Shown here piece after piece: positions 51,464 through 60,933 of a stretch of DNA of 64,000 nucleotides. Source of the stretch: JANLYC01 sp963750495 (GTDB lineage Bacteria > Actinomycetota > Actinomycetes > Propionibacteriales > Nocardioidaceae); contig CAVVQV010000003.1 in NCBI GenBank assembly GCA_963750495.1, positions 88,109-152,108 of the forward strand, given 5' to 3'. Under the pieces are notes generated by a model. It did not search any database and was not told the origin of the DNA. It saw nothing but the letters and a program-made list of their open reading frames with translations. How positions within the stretch are numbered: the stretch's first letter is position 1; each line of letters starts with the position of its first letter. A program made the translations under genes and the position numbers.

Positions 51464-51925
51464 TCAACCGTTCTGGAAGAAGTTGGTCCCCGGTGGATAG
51501 TCGATAGGCGCCGAGACCACATGACGATCACCCAATGGTTCGGCCAGTGTCACGCGACCCCAAGGCTGTGTGAGCCTGGGCTGGCATTGGCCGGTGCTAC
51601 CGAGCACGACAGTGAGAATGACCCGTCGCGTGGTCTCCTTGACGCGGTAACCCACAACCCCGGAGCGGTCGCAGTCGGGGGTGGAGTAGCTGAACCCGAC
51701 CACCTTGGGATCACCGGTGGGCTCCAGTTTGTCAACAGACGTCACAGACCAACGCTTGAACGAGTCGTCCAGCACGACCAGGCCGGGCACGGTGCCGCCG
51801 CGAGCCCCCCAGATGTCCGGCTGCTCAGCTGACGACCCACGGGTCACCACGAACAGCACGCCGGCCACCCCAGCGACCACAAACACCCCCAGGCCCGCCA
51901 CGACAGCGATGGCGCGCCGCCTCAT
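51464..51925 (-). CDS. Single-pass membrane or secreted protein of unknown function
   Basis: A 153-residue protein. ATG 51925 follows GGAGTGG and starts MRRRAIAVVAGLGVF, one N-terminal helix (residues 4-28) with no obvious cleavage site. The outer part has two cysteines (PDCDRSG and GQCQPRL) that may pair, and alternating beta-like strands (RRVILTVVLG). The 12 upstream codons are weak. No relatives recognised. Confidence 0.65.
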   Translation of the reverse strand: MRRRAIAVVAGLGVFVVAGVAGVLFVVTRGSSAEQPDIWGARGGTVPGLVVLDDSFKRWSVTSVDKLEPTGDPKVVGFSYSTPDCDRSGVVGYRVKETTRRVILTVVLGSTGQCQPRLTQPWGRVTLAEPLGDRHVVSAPIDYPPGTNFFQNG

Positions 51926-52054
51926 GGCTGTCCACTCCGTGCTCCCCTGACGTTCATGCACTCAGCATGCGACAGGGCAACGCCAAGACACACTCCACGT
52001 GGTCGAATCGTGACAACCTGCCGCACCACCGCGCGCGAACCGCGCCGGGTCAGG

Positions 52055-54679
52055 TCATTCGCTCTCAGCCTCGGTCGCCTGCGCCCGGGCGTCGGCGAGA
52101 GCCTCGTCCAACGAGTACTCGGAACCACGCGTGAAGTTTCGTTCCCATACGGCTGGGGACATGGATGCGCGGGCGTCGTCCAGACGCATCTGTTGCATCC
52201 AGCGCTTGTCCTCGAGGTGCCTGTCTGTATCGCCGCGGGAGGACGCGAAGGCGTGAACTGCCCCGAGGAGCCGGGCCGCCCGCTCAGCGTCTCCCTCCGC
52301 CGCGTGCACGACGGCGAACGAGAGCACCAGGTCGAACGACAGCATGCCGTGGCGCAGCCGCAGTACGTCAGTGACCATGTCCACGAGTCGCACCCGGGCC
52401 TCGGAGACCCGGCCCAGCAACACCAAGATGGTGATGATCTCCAACGCGGCCCACGTCGACGAGATCTCGTCACCGTCCTCGCGGGCCAGCTCGATGGCAT
52501 GCTCGTACGTCGCGATGGCGCCGGCGTAGTCGTGCTGCAAGAAGAGGACGTGTGCCTTGTGGTTGAACAGCCAGAGGTCAGCCGGATCGACGGCGATGCC
52601 GTCGTCGAACAGCCGCCGGGCGAGTTCGAGGTGTCCGTGCTCCCCGTGCCAGGCAGCGAGGTCGCGGTACGCGCCGCCTGTCGCTTCCGGGTCACCGATG
52701 CGCAGACTGATCTCGAGCGCCTCCTCGAGTGCGCGCAGGCGTTCGGTACCTGACCCAGGCGCCCTCATGTCGGCCCACATCAGCAGGGTCTCGCATCTCT
52801 CGACGCTGTCCTCTCCCGAGTCCAGCTCGAGGGCACGGCTGGTCCAGCGCAGTGCGTCGACGACGTTCCCATGGTTCTCCAGGAACCAGCGCAGCTTCGC
52901 GCACAGGCGCAGTCCGACCCGCGCCCTGTCAGGCTGCGACGCTCGGCCGTCCGGCGGAGGCAAAGTCCAGTCGAGCGCCGCCGCGAAGTTCGAATGATCG
53001 GCCGTGAGCAGGGCGATGGCGTTGTGTTGGTTGGCGCTCCACATCTGCGGCGCCAGTCTCGTCGCCACCTCGAGGAAGTACGACGCATGCGCATCTCTGA
53101 TTTCATTCTCCTCGCCGGCTCCAAAGAGTTGCTCGAACGCGAAGTCCGAGACCGTCCTGAGCAACCCGACACGGGGCTCGTCGTCGGGACCATCGGAAGT
53201 CACCGCCAGCGAGGCGTCGACGAGCTCAGAAATCTCATCCAAAGGATCTCCACTGCACCTCGTCACCATCGCAACAGCATCGAGGTCGCAGCTCCCGGCG
53301 AAGACGCTCAGCCGCCGCAGCAGGATCTGATGCGGTTCGGGCAGGAGGTCATAGCTCCAAGCGATGGTCTCGCGCATCGTTCGCTGCCGTGCGGGTCTCC
53401 CGGTCCCGATCGGCGGCAGGTCGAGGCTGGACGAGAGCCTGGCCAGCATCGCCTTGGGAGACAGCGTCTTGGACCGCGCCGCCGCAAGCTCGATCGCCAG
53501 CGGTAGGCCGTCGAGACGGCGGCAGATTTCGCCCACCGCCGCTGCTGACTCGTCGGTGAGCCTGAAGGTGTCCTTGACCATGCGCGCGTGGTGGCAGAAG
53601 AGATCGACGGCTGCCGAGTCGCTGACAGCGGCACCCTCCGAGGGAACCTGGAGTGGCGGGATCTCGTGCTCGTGCTCACCAAGTACATGCAGTGGTCTCC
53701 GGGTGGTGGTGATCACGCGCAGATTGGGCGTTGTGCTCAGGAGATCAGCGACGACCTCGGCGGCGCCGGCTATCTGTTCCAGGTTGTCGAGGATGACCAG
53801 CCGCCGCGTTTCAGCGAGCTGAGCGAGCACGGTGTCTCGTGTCGAGCTCTCGGCCGCGATCCCCAACGCGTCGGCCGTTCTCTTCCACATCGCCGACTCG
53901 CTGGACTCCGCGGCGAGCGAGACGAAGTGGACCCCGTCAGGAAAGTGGTCGACCAGCTCAGCGGCCAGCGCGATGGCGACGCGCGTCTTGCCCGAACCTC
54001 CGATGCCTGTCAGGGTCAGGAGACGTACGTCCGGGGTGAGGACGACATCGCGAAGGGCGGCGACGTCAGCAGACCGCCCGATCAGGGGAGTGCTGTACGT
54101 CGGCAGGCTCGAGGCCGAGCCAAGGCTCTTGACCGGTGGAAATGCAGCCGGTGTTCCGGGCGCCGTGAGCTGGTAGAGATGCTCGAGCCCGTCGAGGTCC
54201 TTGAGCCGATGCGATCCCAGGTCGAGCAGGCCGAGGCCGGTCGTCAGCCCCTCTCGGACGAGCCGTTCGGTCGAGTCCGACAGGAGCACCTGCCCACCGT
54301 GTGCGGCGCCCGCGATGCGGGCAGCCCGGTGGACGTCGATACCGACGAAGCCACCGTCGTGCAGGATGGGCTCGCCGGTATGAAGTCCCATGCGCACGGC
54401 GACCTGAGCTCCGTCAGGCCACGAGGTCGCCGCCAGCTCCCGCTGCGCGTCGGCGGCTGCACTCACCCCGTTGCGTGCCACGTCGAAGACCACGAAGAAG
54501 CTGTCGCCCTCGGTCCCCATCTCCTGGCCGTCCCACCGGCTCCAGGCAGCCCGCAGGATCCGGCGCTGTTCGTCCAGGGCCTCCCGGTAACGCACGCCCA
54601 AACGCTGCAGCAGGCGGGTCGACGACTCGATGTCGGAGAACAGCATCGTCACCGTGCGGGACGGCAGCGGGTGGTCCAT
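52055..54679 (-). CDS. Cyclase-like domain/STAND ATPase/TPR regulator
   Basis: An 874-residue protein. Residues 7-170 are a class III cyclase-like domain, but the substrate lysine position reads EMGTEGD (Gly for Lys) and the NxxxR pair is HRAAR (His for Asn), so catalysis may be lost or altered. A P-loop GIGGSGKTR (Lys231), Walker B LVILDNLEQ and GLPLAIELAAARSKTLSP form an NB-ARC/STAND ATPase. The C-terminal ~330 residues are TPR-like. Unlike mycobacterial relatives it lacks a LuxR DNA-binding end. Start at ATG 54679; the frame is open far upstream. Confidence 0.9.
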   Translation of the reverse strand: MDHPLPSRTVTMLFSDIESSTRLLQRLGVRYREALDEQRRILRAAWSRWDGQEMGTEGDSFFVVFDVARNGVSAAADAQRELAATSWPDGAQVAVRMGLHTGEPILHDGGFVGIDVHRAARIAGAAHGGQVLLSDSTERLVREGLTTGLGLLDLGSHRLKDLDGLEHLYQLTAPGTPAAFPPVKSLGSASSLPTYSTPLIGRSADVAALRDVVLTPDVRLLTLTGIGGSGKTRVAIALAAELVDHFPDGVHFVSLAAESSESAMWKRTADALGIAAESSTRDTVLAQLAETRRLVILDNLEQIAGAAEVVADLLSTTPNLRVITTTRRPLHVLGEHEHEIPPLQVPSEGAAVSDSAAVDLFCHHARMVKDTFRLTDESAAAVGEICRRLDGLPLAIELAAARSKTLSPKAMLARLSSSLDLPPIGTGRPARQRTMRETIAWSYDLLPEPHQILLRRLSVFAGSCDLDAVAMVTRCSGDPLDEISELVDASLAVTSDGPDDEPRVGLLRTVSDFAFEQLFGAGEENEIRDAHASYFLEVATRLAPQMWSANQHNAIALLTADHSNFAAALDWTLPPPDGRASQPDRARVGLRLCAKLRWFLENHGNVVDALRWTSRALELDSGEDSVERCETLLMWADMRAPGSGTERLRALEEALEISLRIGDPEATGGAYRDLAAWHGEHGHLELARRLFDDGIAVDPADLWLFNHKAHVLFLQHDYAGAIATYEHAIELAREDGDEISSTWAALEIITILVLLGRVSEARVRLVDMVTDVLRLRHGMLSFDLVLSFAVVHAAEGDAERAARLLGAVHAFASSRGDTDRHLEDKRWMQQMRLDDARASMSPAVWERNFTRGSEYSLDEALADARAQATEAESE

Positions 54680-54874
54680 GCCCTCATTACAGACCTGCCG
54701 CCCGCCCGGGCGCCAGCAGGTAAGGACCTTGCGATATGCCAGAACCGGGCGTTCAATCTCTTTGGACTCACACGGGATCATCGTCCAGACTCTCCGTGAT
54801 GTGTCGTGCGCGGGCGCACCCCTCGACAAGTGGCGAGTCATGCCAGTAACCGCAACGTCGACGAGGGAGCCATC

Positions 54875-57007
54875 GTGAAGCGTCTGATCCGTCGTTCCGC
54901 CGTGGGGATCGCGGCCACGGTCCTGCTGACGTCGCCACAGGCCATCGCGGTGGTCCCTGACGCCGGACTCCACCCCACGCCGCGTCACTGGTCGCCAGCG
55001 GCCAGCGACTGGGGACACGCTCCCTACGGGCACCGGGCCACCACCTCCCGCGCTTCCGCAGGCATGGTCGTCGACACAGCAACCGCGAAGAGGGCGGGTG
55101 CGCTCGTGGCCGCGCGCGCCCTGCCAGGTGGGCGCAGCCTGATGCTGGCAAGTGCGAAGGCGCTCAGCCTGCACCCCTGTCGATCCGACGACACCTTCCT
55201 GTGCGGCACCCTGCGGGTTCCACTGGACCGGACCGCCGGTGGCGCCCCGGGCACGATCGGTATCCACGTCCAGGTGGCACCGCACACCGGGAAGATCGCA
55301 ACCGCCAAGGGAGCGATCTTCGCGACGTCGGGCGGCCCGGGCAACTCCATCACGGGCTCCGACGGCGAGATGTATCCGTTCCGCGACTACGTGCTCGCGC
55401 CGCTCACCAAGCACTACGACCTCGTCTTCATCGACCAGCGCGGAGTCGGCCTCTCGGGAGCGATCAACTGTCCGCGGTGGCAGCACCACCAACCGTCGTA
55501 CGCCGCGGCACGGGCATGCTTCAAGAGTCTCGGCCAACGTCGTAACTTCTACTCGACCGCCGCCGTGGCCGACGACATCGACGACGTCCGGGGTGCTCTC
55601 GGTTACGACCAGATCATCGCGATGGGCGGTTCGTACGCCGGCAACGACATGGTCAGCTACGCCGTCCGGCACCGAGACCACGTGGCAGCCGTCGTCGTCG
55701 GCTCGCCCTACCTCCCGGTCGGTGCCGACCCCTTCGGGTCGAGCACGCCCAAGGCGATCCCGGCTGTGGTGAACCGCCTCTGCGGGCGATCCGTCGACTG
55801 CCGGCACGAGAATCCCCACCCCGCCGCACAGCTTGGCTGGCTGGTCCAACGTCTCCGCAACCACCCGGTGACCGGAGTGGGCTACGACTTCACCGGCCAC
55901 CCCCATCAGGTGGAGGTGACGGAGGGACTGCTGCTGCGCAACATCCTGACGAGCGACCAGTTCCCCTTCCTGGGGCAGGGCGAGGTCGCCCAGGCGGCGG
56001 TCGCCCTGAAGCACGGTGACGACGTGCCGCTGCTCCGTCTCGCAGCTGAGGCGCTTCGCGGCCCCGGCTTCTTCGACTCAGGCAACCCGCGCGACTTCTC
56101 CGCCGGGGACAACATCGTTCGGTACTGCCTCGACAACAACTTTCCCTGGGACGAGACTGCGCCCCTCAGCGTTCGACAGGCCCAGTACGACCAGGCCTTC
56201 GCTGACCAACCCGCCCGCTACGGTCTGTTCTCGAAGGAGGCGTGGGCGGCACCGCTTCCCGAGAGCTTCTTCCCGGACCCGTGCATCATGGCCCGTTGGA
56301 AGACCGACCCGCCGTACGCACCCGGCACCCGTGTAGGCGGGATTCCCACCCTGGTCCTCACCGGTGATCTCGACCTCGTGGTCCCGACGTACGACAGCCG
56401 TCGGGCAGCCAACGTGCTCACCGACAGCACCCTGATCACCGTGAAGGGTGCTGCTCACAACCCGTGGTGGTGGCGCGAGTGTGCACCGCGCATCGTGCAG
56501 CGGTTCATCCGGTCAGGCCAGGCGGACGACCTCTGCGCGAACGCTCCCGCCTTCCCCATCTGGCAGGTCGGGAGCTTTGCAAAGTCGGTCGAGCAGTTGC
56601 CGGCGGCGCGGCGGCGGGCGGGAGACGACTCCCGGGTCGGGGACCGACGACTGGCCACGGATGCCGTCTGGACGGTGCTGGACGTGATCCACCGTCAGTA
56701 CGCCGGCCGGACCGGGACCGGTGTGGGCCTACGAGGTGGTACGACGTCACTGGACGTCGGCAACTACCCGGATCCGGACGTGTTTCACCTGCATCACGTC
56801 AGGTTCACCGACGATGTCGCCGTTGACGGGACGGGCTTCTCCGACTGGTTCGGGAACTACGGTGGCGATGTCACGGTCCGCCAGGACAACGGCACCCGTG
56901 GGACGTTGCACTTCACGGGCCGCTGGAACGACCAGGATGCGTCGGTGTTCGCTGTTCGCGGCACCATCGACGGTCGGGCCGTCCGGCTCGCGGTTTCTGC
57001 TCGATAG
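54875..57007 (+). CDS. Secreted alpha/beta hydrolase of the tripeptidyl-aminopeptidase type
   Basis: An exported hydrolase (710 aa). GTG 54875 follows GAGGGAGC and opens a signal peptide (MKRLIRRSAVGIAATVLL ... QAIA). The catalytic domain carries GGPGNSITG (oxyanion), FIDQRGVGLSG, the nucleophile Ser253 in GGSYAGN, a likely acid in TGDLDLVVP and a histidine in GAAHNPW, as in SlpD/E-like enzymes with a TAP-like C-terminal part. About 130 extra residues at the end (GNYPDPDVFHLHHVRFTDDV) form a beta-rich addition. It may cleave peptides at the cell surface. Confidence 0.9.
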   Translation: MKRLIRRSAVGIAATVLLTSPQAIAVVPDAGLHPTPRHWSPAASDWGHAPYGHRATTSRASAGMVVDTATAKRAGALVAARALPGGRSLMLASAKALSLHPCRSDDTFLCGTLRVPLDRTAGGAPGTIGIHVQVAPHTGKIATAKGAIFATSGGPGNSITGSDGEMYPFRDYVLAPLTKHYDLVFIDQRGVGLSGAINCPRWQHHQPSYAAARACFKSLGQRRNFYSTAAVADDIDDVRGALGYDQIIAMGGSYAGNDMVSYAVRHRDHVAAVVVGSPYLPVGADPFGSSTPKAIPAVVNRLCGRSVDCRHENPHPAAQLGWLVQRLRNHPVTGVGYDFTGHPHQVEVTEGLLLRNILTSDQFPFLGQGEVAQAAVALKHGDDVPLLRLAAEALRGPGFFDSGNPRDFSAGDNIVRYCLDNNFPWDETAPLSVRQAQYDQAFADQPARYGLFSKEAWAAPLPESFFPDPCIMARWKTDPPYAPGTRVGGIPTLVLTGDLDLVVPTYDSRRAANVLTDSTLITVKGAAHNPWWWRECAPRIVQRFIRSGQADDLCANAPAFPIWQVGSFAKSVEQLPAARRRAGDDSRVGDRRLATDAVWTVLDVIHRQYAGRTGTGVGLRGGTTSLDVGNYPDPDVFHLHHVRFTDDVAVDGTGFSDWFGNYGGDVTVRQDNGTRGTLHFTGRWNDQDASVFAVRGTIDGRAVRLAVSAR

Positions 57008-57054
57008 GTCGCGGCCGCCGCGCGGCGCCCGCCGTCGAGCAAAGAGGTAGCCCG

Positions 57055-58362
57055 CTAGCGTGAGATCGCGGCTTCCTCGATGAGGTCCGCGGCACGGCGC
57101 AGCCCGTCCCGCCGCTGTATCTCGCGGGATGTTGCGGCGAGCCGTTCGGCCAGCTGTTGGTCGGCGGTGAGCGTCTCGATGGCGGCGCTCAGCTGTTCAC
57201 CGGTGAAGCGATAGGTGTCGAGTCGCACGCCGAAGCCGGTCTCGTGCACTCGTTGGGCGTTGTCGTACTGGTCCCAGAACAGCGGCAGCACGATCATCGG
57301 CTTGCCGAAGTGGAGGGCCTCCGTCGTCGTGTTGTTGCCGCCGTGGGTGATGACGAGGTCGACGTGGGGGAGCACGCTGGTCTGTGGCAGGAACTCGCGA
57401 CCCCACATGTTGCCGGCCAGGGTGAGCTCGTGATGTTGCGGCCCCATCGAGACGATGTAGCTGTGCTCGGTCCGCCCCAACACGTCGATGAGTCGTCGCA
57501 TGAGCTCGACGTCGGCACTGCCGAGAGAGCCGAGCGACAGGTAGACCAGCGCCGAGCCGGGCGGCCGGTCGCGCAGCTCGTCGGGCACGTCGAACGTCTC
57601 GTCCGTCGTACGAACACTCGAGTCGAGACGGTGCCAGGTCGACGCGAGTGGCCGGGAGTCCACGTAGTCGATGGCTTCGGGGTAGACGTACAAGTTCAGG
57701 TCTGCTGACTCGTGCACGAAGTCGAGGTCGGTGAGAGGTGGGGCGCCGACGCTCTGCACCCAGGCGTTGTAGCCCTCCCACATCGCTCGATGGGTCTGTT
57801 CGTATGCCGCGCGGAACTCCGGCCAGGTCTCGGGTGCGTCGGCCGCGAGACCCGAGAACGTCGGCGGAACACCCGGGCCCTTCATCTCCAAGGGGTTGCA
57901 CGACATGATGCGTACGAACGCGGCATCCGTCGTCATCAGGGCGGGAAAGCTGACGACGTTGTCCAGGACGATCGCATCGGCACCGATCTCGGCCAGCATC
58001 GCCTCGAGGTGCGGCTGGCAGTGCCTGGCGCCGTCGATGAGTGCCTGGTACGTGGGCCGGACGAAGGTGGCCAGCTGGTCCTGCGTCGACTTCCGGAACT
58101 CCGGGGCGGTCTTCCGGATGAAGGCCTTCCAGAACGCGCCCGCGTCCTGCGGCTCGTCACCATCAGGAGGAGGAGCCAGGTCGACGAGCGTCTCCTCGAA
58201 CCCCATCGGGGACAGTCGCCCGCCCCACGACGACTCGGCCGCGAAGACGACGCGGTGCCCTCGCTCGCGCAGGATCGTTCCGATCCCGATGCAGTTGTTC
58301 GTCGGTCCGTAGGCCGATTCCGGCATGAACACGATGGTGGCAGGGGTATCCCGAACGCTCAC
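57055..58362 (-). CDS. GT1-family glycosyltransferase (macrolide type)
   Basis: A 435-residue UDP-sugar-dependent glycosyltransferase. The N-terminal domain starts IVFMPESAYGPTNNCIGIG, with the catalytic His position not conserved as in classical GT1 enzymes. The donor site has LVYLSLGSLGSADVELM and VDLVITHGGNNTTTEALHFGKPMIVLPLFWDQYDNA, diagnostic of the MGT/UGT group (HGGNN, D-Q). GTG 58362 sits 6 nt after TAGGTT. Acceptor unknown; these enzymes often inactivate antibiotics or glycosylate lipids. Confidence 0.92.
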   Translation of the reverse strand: MSVRDTPATIVFMPESAYGPTNNCIGIGTILRERGHRVVFAAESSWGGRLSPMGFEETLVDLAPPPDGDEPQDAGAFWKAFIRKTAPEFRKSTQDQLATFVRPTYQALIDGARHCQPHLEAMLAEIGADAIVLDNVVSFPALMTTDAAFVRIMSCNPLEMKGPGVPPTFSGLAADAPETWPEFRAAYEQTHRAMWEGYNAWVQSVGAPPLTDLDFVHESADLNLYVYPEAIDYVDSRPLASTWHRLDSSVRTTDETFDVPDELRDRPPGSALVYLSLGSLGSADVELMRRLIDVLGRTEHSYIVSMGPQHHELTLAGNMWGREFLPQTSVLPHVDLVITHGGNNTTTEALHFGKPMIVLPLFWDQYDNAQRVHETGFGVRLDTYRFTGEQLSAAIETLTADQQLAERLAATSREIQRRDGLRRAADLIEEAAISR

Positions 58363-58368
58363 GGTGAC

Positions 58369-58374
58369 AACCTA
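58369..58374 (-). promoter_or_regulatory. Leaderless -10 box of the glycosyltransferase gene
   Basis: TAGGTT on the minus strand ends 6 nt before GTG 58362. Confidence 0.5.
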
Positions 58375-58487
58375 GCTGCGCGACGAGGCCCGGAGGCCGA
58401 ATCGACGGGCGCTCCCGGCTCCGGCGCTCGACAGCCGGCCGCAGCCTGAGCAGACTGGCCAGAGGTCGCATGGGAAAGGAGTCGGTG

Positions 58488-58889
58488 ATGGCAGCAGGAA
58501 CGAGGGATGACCCGTGGCAGTTGACCACGGCGCCGGGCAGCTCGGCGTACACGATGTATCGCGACGACGAGAGCGACCCACCTCTCCTGATCTGCCAGGT
58601 CGGGTCGACGAAGCTGACGTACGACGCGCGAGCCATCGACGATCTGGCGGACTGGCTGCGTGATCAGGGCGACTGGGTGGACCTCGGCGCTGCGGACGAG
58701 AAGAAGCCCGCGAAAGACGGCACGGTGGAGGCCTTCGGTCGCTCACTTGACAACCCCGTGGGTGGTTGGTACGGCCGGCGTAACGGCTACCGGGGTCGCT
58801 TCGGCATGTATCTTCCGCCACTGCTCGAGGAGCTCGGGCTGGTCGAGCTGACGCATGAAGCCCGGAACAACCGAGTCCGCGCCATATGA
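58488..58889 (+). CDS. Conserved small cytoplasmic protein (DUF6855-like)
   Basis: A 133-residue protein starting at ATG 58488, 7 nt after AAGGAG. The sequence TRDDPWQLTTAPGSSAYTMY ... VGSTKLTYDARAIDDL ... NPVGGWYGRRNGYRGRFG ... LPPLLEELGLVELTH is a widely conserved actinobacterial family without known function; I recall it as DUF6855 but cannot check. No membrane segment and no catalytic motif. It stands between a divergent glycosyltransferase and a convergent ANTAR gene. Confidence 0.8.
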   Translation: MAAGTRDDPWQLTTAPGSSAYTMYRDDESDPPLLICQVGSTKLTYDARAIDDLADWLRDQGDWVDLGAADEKKPAKDGTVEAFGRSLDNPVGGWYGRRNGYRGRFGMYLPPLLEELGLVELTHEARNNRVRAI

Positions 58890-58905
58890 CGATACGCGGA
58901 GCCCG

Positions 58906-59688
58906 TCAGTCCGCCGCCCTGAGGCGGGCGACAAGACTGCTTAGGTTGACGCGACCGGCCACCACTGCGTCTGCGACCTCTGCCAGCTTGCGGTTGTGGT
59001 CGCGGGCGTAGAGCCGCAGAGCGCTGTACGCCGCACCCATGTCGAGCCCGCCGAATTCGGCGATCACACCCTTGGCCTGTTCGATGACCACGCGGCTGTC
59101 CAGCGCGGTCTGCAGCTGCTCTGCCAGCTGTGCGGCGCGCGCGAGCGAACGCTGCTGCAGGACTGCGATCGTCGCCACGTCCGCCAACGCCTGCGCGATG
59201 CGTTGTTCGTCGGGGCTGAGCGCGGGGCCTTCGGCGCGGAAGAGGTTGAGCCCCCCGATCGTCTCGTTGCGGAGCCGCATCGGCACTGCGTGGACCGACG
59301 AGAAGCCCAGCTGGTTGGCCGCGTCGGCAAACCGCGGCCAGCGTGCATGGGCGCTGGGAATGTCATCGACGCTGACCGGTGCAGCGTTGCGGATGCAGTC
59401 CAGGCAAGGGCCCTCGTCGTTCTGCAGCTGAAGCAGCTCGAGCAGTCGTGCCTCCTCGCTGGAGGACGCCACGATCTGGAGACGGCCGCGCGGATCAGGA
59501 ATCATCAGGGCGGCGGCCGTCGTGTTGAGGAGCTCGACGCAAGCTGAGACGAGGCTGTCCATCAGCTCGACCACGTCGAAGTCGTCCACAAGAGTGTCCG
59601 CCAGCATCACGAATCGCTCGGCCAGCAGCGCGTTCCGGTCCGAACCCAGCGCCGACAGGCCAGTTGTTTGTCGGTTGGTGTCGCTCAT
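58906..59688 (-). CDS. GAF-ANTAR transcription antiterminator (second of pair)
   Basis: A 260-residue RNA-binding regulator. A GAF domain spans residues 35-170 (CVELLNTTAAALMIPD; NDEGPCLDCIRNAAPV, the usual GPC loop). A C-terminal ANTAR domain spans about 185-250 (LQTALDSRVVIEQAKGVIAE ... LRLYARDHNRKLAEVADAVV). ANTAR proteins bind two-hexaloop RNA structures and prevent termination. It overlaps the preceding GAF-ANTAR gene by 4 bp (ATGA). The signal and RNA targets are unknown. Confidence 0.93.
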   Translation of the reverse strand: MSDTNRQTTGLSALGSDRNALLAERFVMLADTLVDDFDVVELMDSLVSACVELLNTTAAALMIPDPRGRLQIVASSSEEARLLELLQLQNDEGPCLDCIRNAAPVSVDDIPSAHARWPRFADAANQLGFSSVHAVPMRLRNETIGGLNLFRAEGPALSPDEQRIAQALADVATIAVLQQRSLARAAQLAEQLQTALDSRVVIEQAKGVIAEFGGLDMGAAYSALRLYARDHNRKLAEVADAVVAGRVNLSSLVARLRAAD

Positions 59689-60416
59689 GTGTCCTCCTTC
59701 GACAACCGTCGACGTCGGTCCACGACCTGCGCCGCGAAATCGTCGATGGTGACCCCTTCACTGTAGGCGGCGGCCCGAAGGTGCAGCATCGCGTCGCTGA
59801 TCGCTACCTGGAGCTGCTGCGTGATCATTCCTACGGCCTGGTGCACGACCCAGTGGTACGTCGCGCCGGCTGGCTCCGCGCTCGCCTGGTCGTTCGCCAG
59901 GTCGAGGAGCGCGTTCGACGCCTCTTCGGCGGCGGCACTTGCGCGATGTACTTCGTCCTGGGTCAGCGGACCCGGCTCCAGGCGATAGAGATCGAAGGCG
60001 CCGAGGGTGAACGTGCCGGCGTTGAGCGGCAACCCGAAGATCGCGCCGATTCCCGACAAGGATGCCTCGGACCGGAAACCAGCCCAGTGGCTGCCCATGC
60101 CCGTGGTGGACGCGAGGTCGGGAACCAGGACCGGCCGGCGCGTGGACACGGCCTCGAAGCATGGCCCCTCACCGAGGCTGAACTGGAGCTCCTCCACCCG
60201 GGCTGCCATGGCATCGCTGACCCAGACCGTGCCTGCGAAACCTCGGCTGGTCATCACGGACACGCCCCCACCGTCAACGCCGACGTCGTCGATGCAACTT
60301 TTGCAGATACGACCGATTTCGGTATGGGAGTCGGGGTTGGTCGAGCCCGTGGAAGGCGTACCGGGACCTGCCACGCCTTCACCGCCGATATCAATCCCCG
60401 CATGTCCGAACGACAT
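59685..60416 (-). CDS. GAF-ANTAR transcription antiterminator (first of pair)
   Basis: A 243-residue paralogue of its neighbour. The GAF domain (residues 40-165) has GEGPCFEAVSTRRPVLVPDL. The ANTAR part (180-240) has HWVVHQAVGMITQQLQVAIS, with the VIEQAKG-type motif degraded to VVHQAVG, so RNA binding may be altered. The start is uncertain: GTG 60425 would add three residues, but ATG 60416 has an AAGAGT box 7 nt upstream. Its promoter is divergent from the RsbW-like kinase gene, hinting at joint stress control. Confidence 0.88.
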   Translation of the reverse strand: MSFGHAGIDIGGEGVAGPGTPSTGSTNPDSHTEIGRICKSCIDDVGVDGGGVSVMTSRGFAGTVWVSDAMAARVEELQFSLGEGPCFEAVSTRRPVLVPDLASTTGMGSHWAGFRSEASLSGIGAIFGLPLNAGTFTLGAFDLYRLEPGPLTQDEVHRASAAAEEASNALLDLANDQASAEPAGATYHWVVHQAVGMITQQLQVAISDAMLHLRAAAYSEGVTIDDFAAQVVDRRRRLSKEDT

Positions 60417-60552
60417 GCGGGTCACTCTTCACACTGTAGACCGTGCTTGTTCTCGTGGTTGAGGCATTCTGGGCGGTACCATCGCCGGGACCGTGCTGCC
60501 GTCTGGACCTCACGCTGCCTCCCGGTTACTCACTGAGGATGTCGGGAGCGCT

Positions 60553-60933
60553 ATGACGGAGAGCGTCGCCTTGTTCGAGCACAAGGCATGGTCTGCGCGG
60601 CACGATCACGTGTCCGAGGCTCGTCGTTTCGTTGCCGATCGCCTGTCTGAGTGGCGTGTCGCGTCCTCGGTGGAGTCGGCCGTCCTCGTCGTCAGTGAGC
60701 TCAGCACCAACGCGGTGGTCCATGCCCAGACGTCGTTCAGCGTCCACGTCAGCTGGAATGGTGAGGTCGTGCTGGTGCAGGTGACCGATGGCTCGGCTTC
60801 CCCTCCCGCCATCAACCGCACCGACAATGGCACGCCGGGGGGCCGTGGCCTCGTCGTGGTGGACGCCGTCGCGGAGCAATGGGGCTCGATCCCGTTGCCC
60901 GACGGCAAGACCGTATGGGCGACGTTGCGCTGA
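60553..60933 (+). CDS. RsbW-like anti-sigma ATP-binding kinase
   Basis: A 126-residue HATPase_c_2 protein. ATG 60553 follows GGGAGC. The N-box is SELSTNAVVHAQ, with Asn for Mg2+-ATP. The G1-like segment is VTDGSAS and the G2 box GGRGLVVVDAVAEQWG. It could phosphorylate an anti-anti-sigma factor or hold a sigma factor, as in RsbW/SpoIIAB. It is divergent from the GAF-ANTAR pair, and no sigma factor or antagonist gene adjoins it. Confidence 0.9.
   Translation: MTESVALFEHKAWSARHDHVSEARRFVADRLSEWRVASSVESAVLVVSELSTNAVVHAQTSFSVHVSWNGEVVLVQVTDGSASPPAINRTDNGTPGGRGLVVVDAVAEQWGSIPLPDGKTVWATLR

Noticed and set aside
51464..51961. Longer start at 51961 for the small membrane protein
   Set aside because: The extra 12 residues precede the signal-anchor without a ribosome-binding site, whereas ATG 51925 has GGAGTGG.
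54680..56014. N-terminal extension of the second cyclase-like protein to 1319 residues
   Set aside because: It is antisense to the secreted hydrolase gene and lacks domain-like sequence; the cyclase domain begins directly at ATG 54679.
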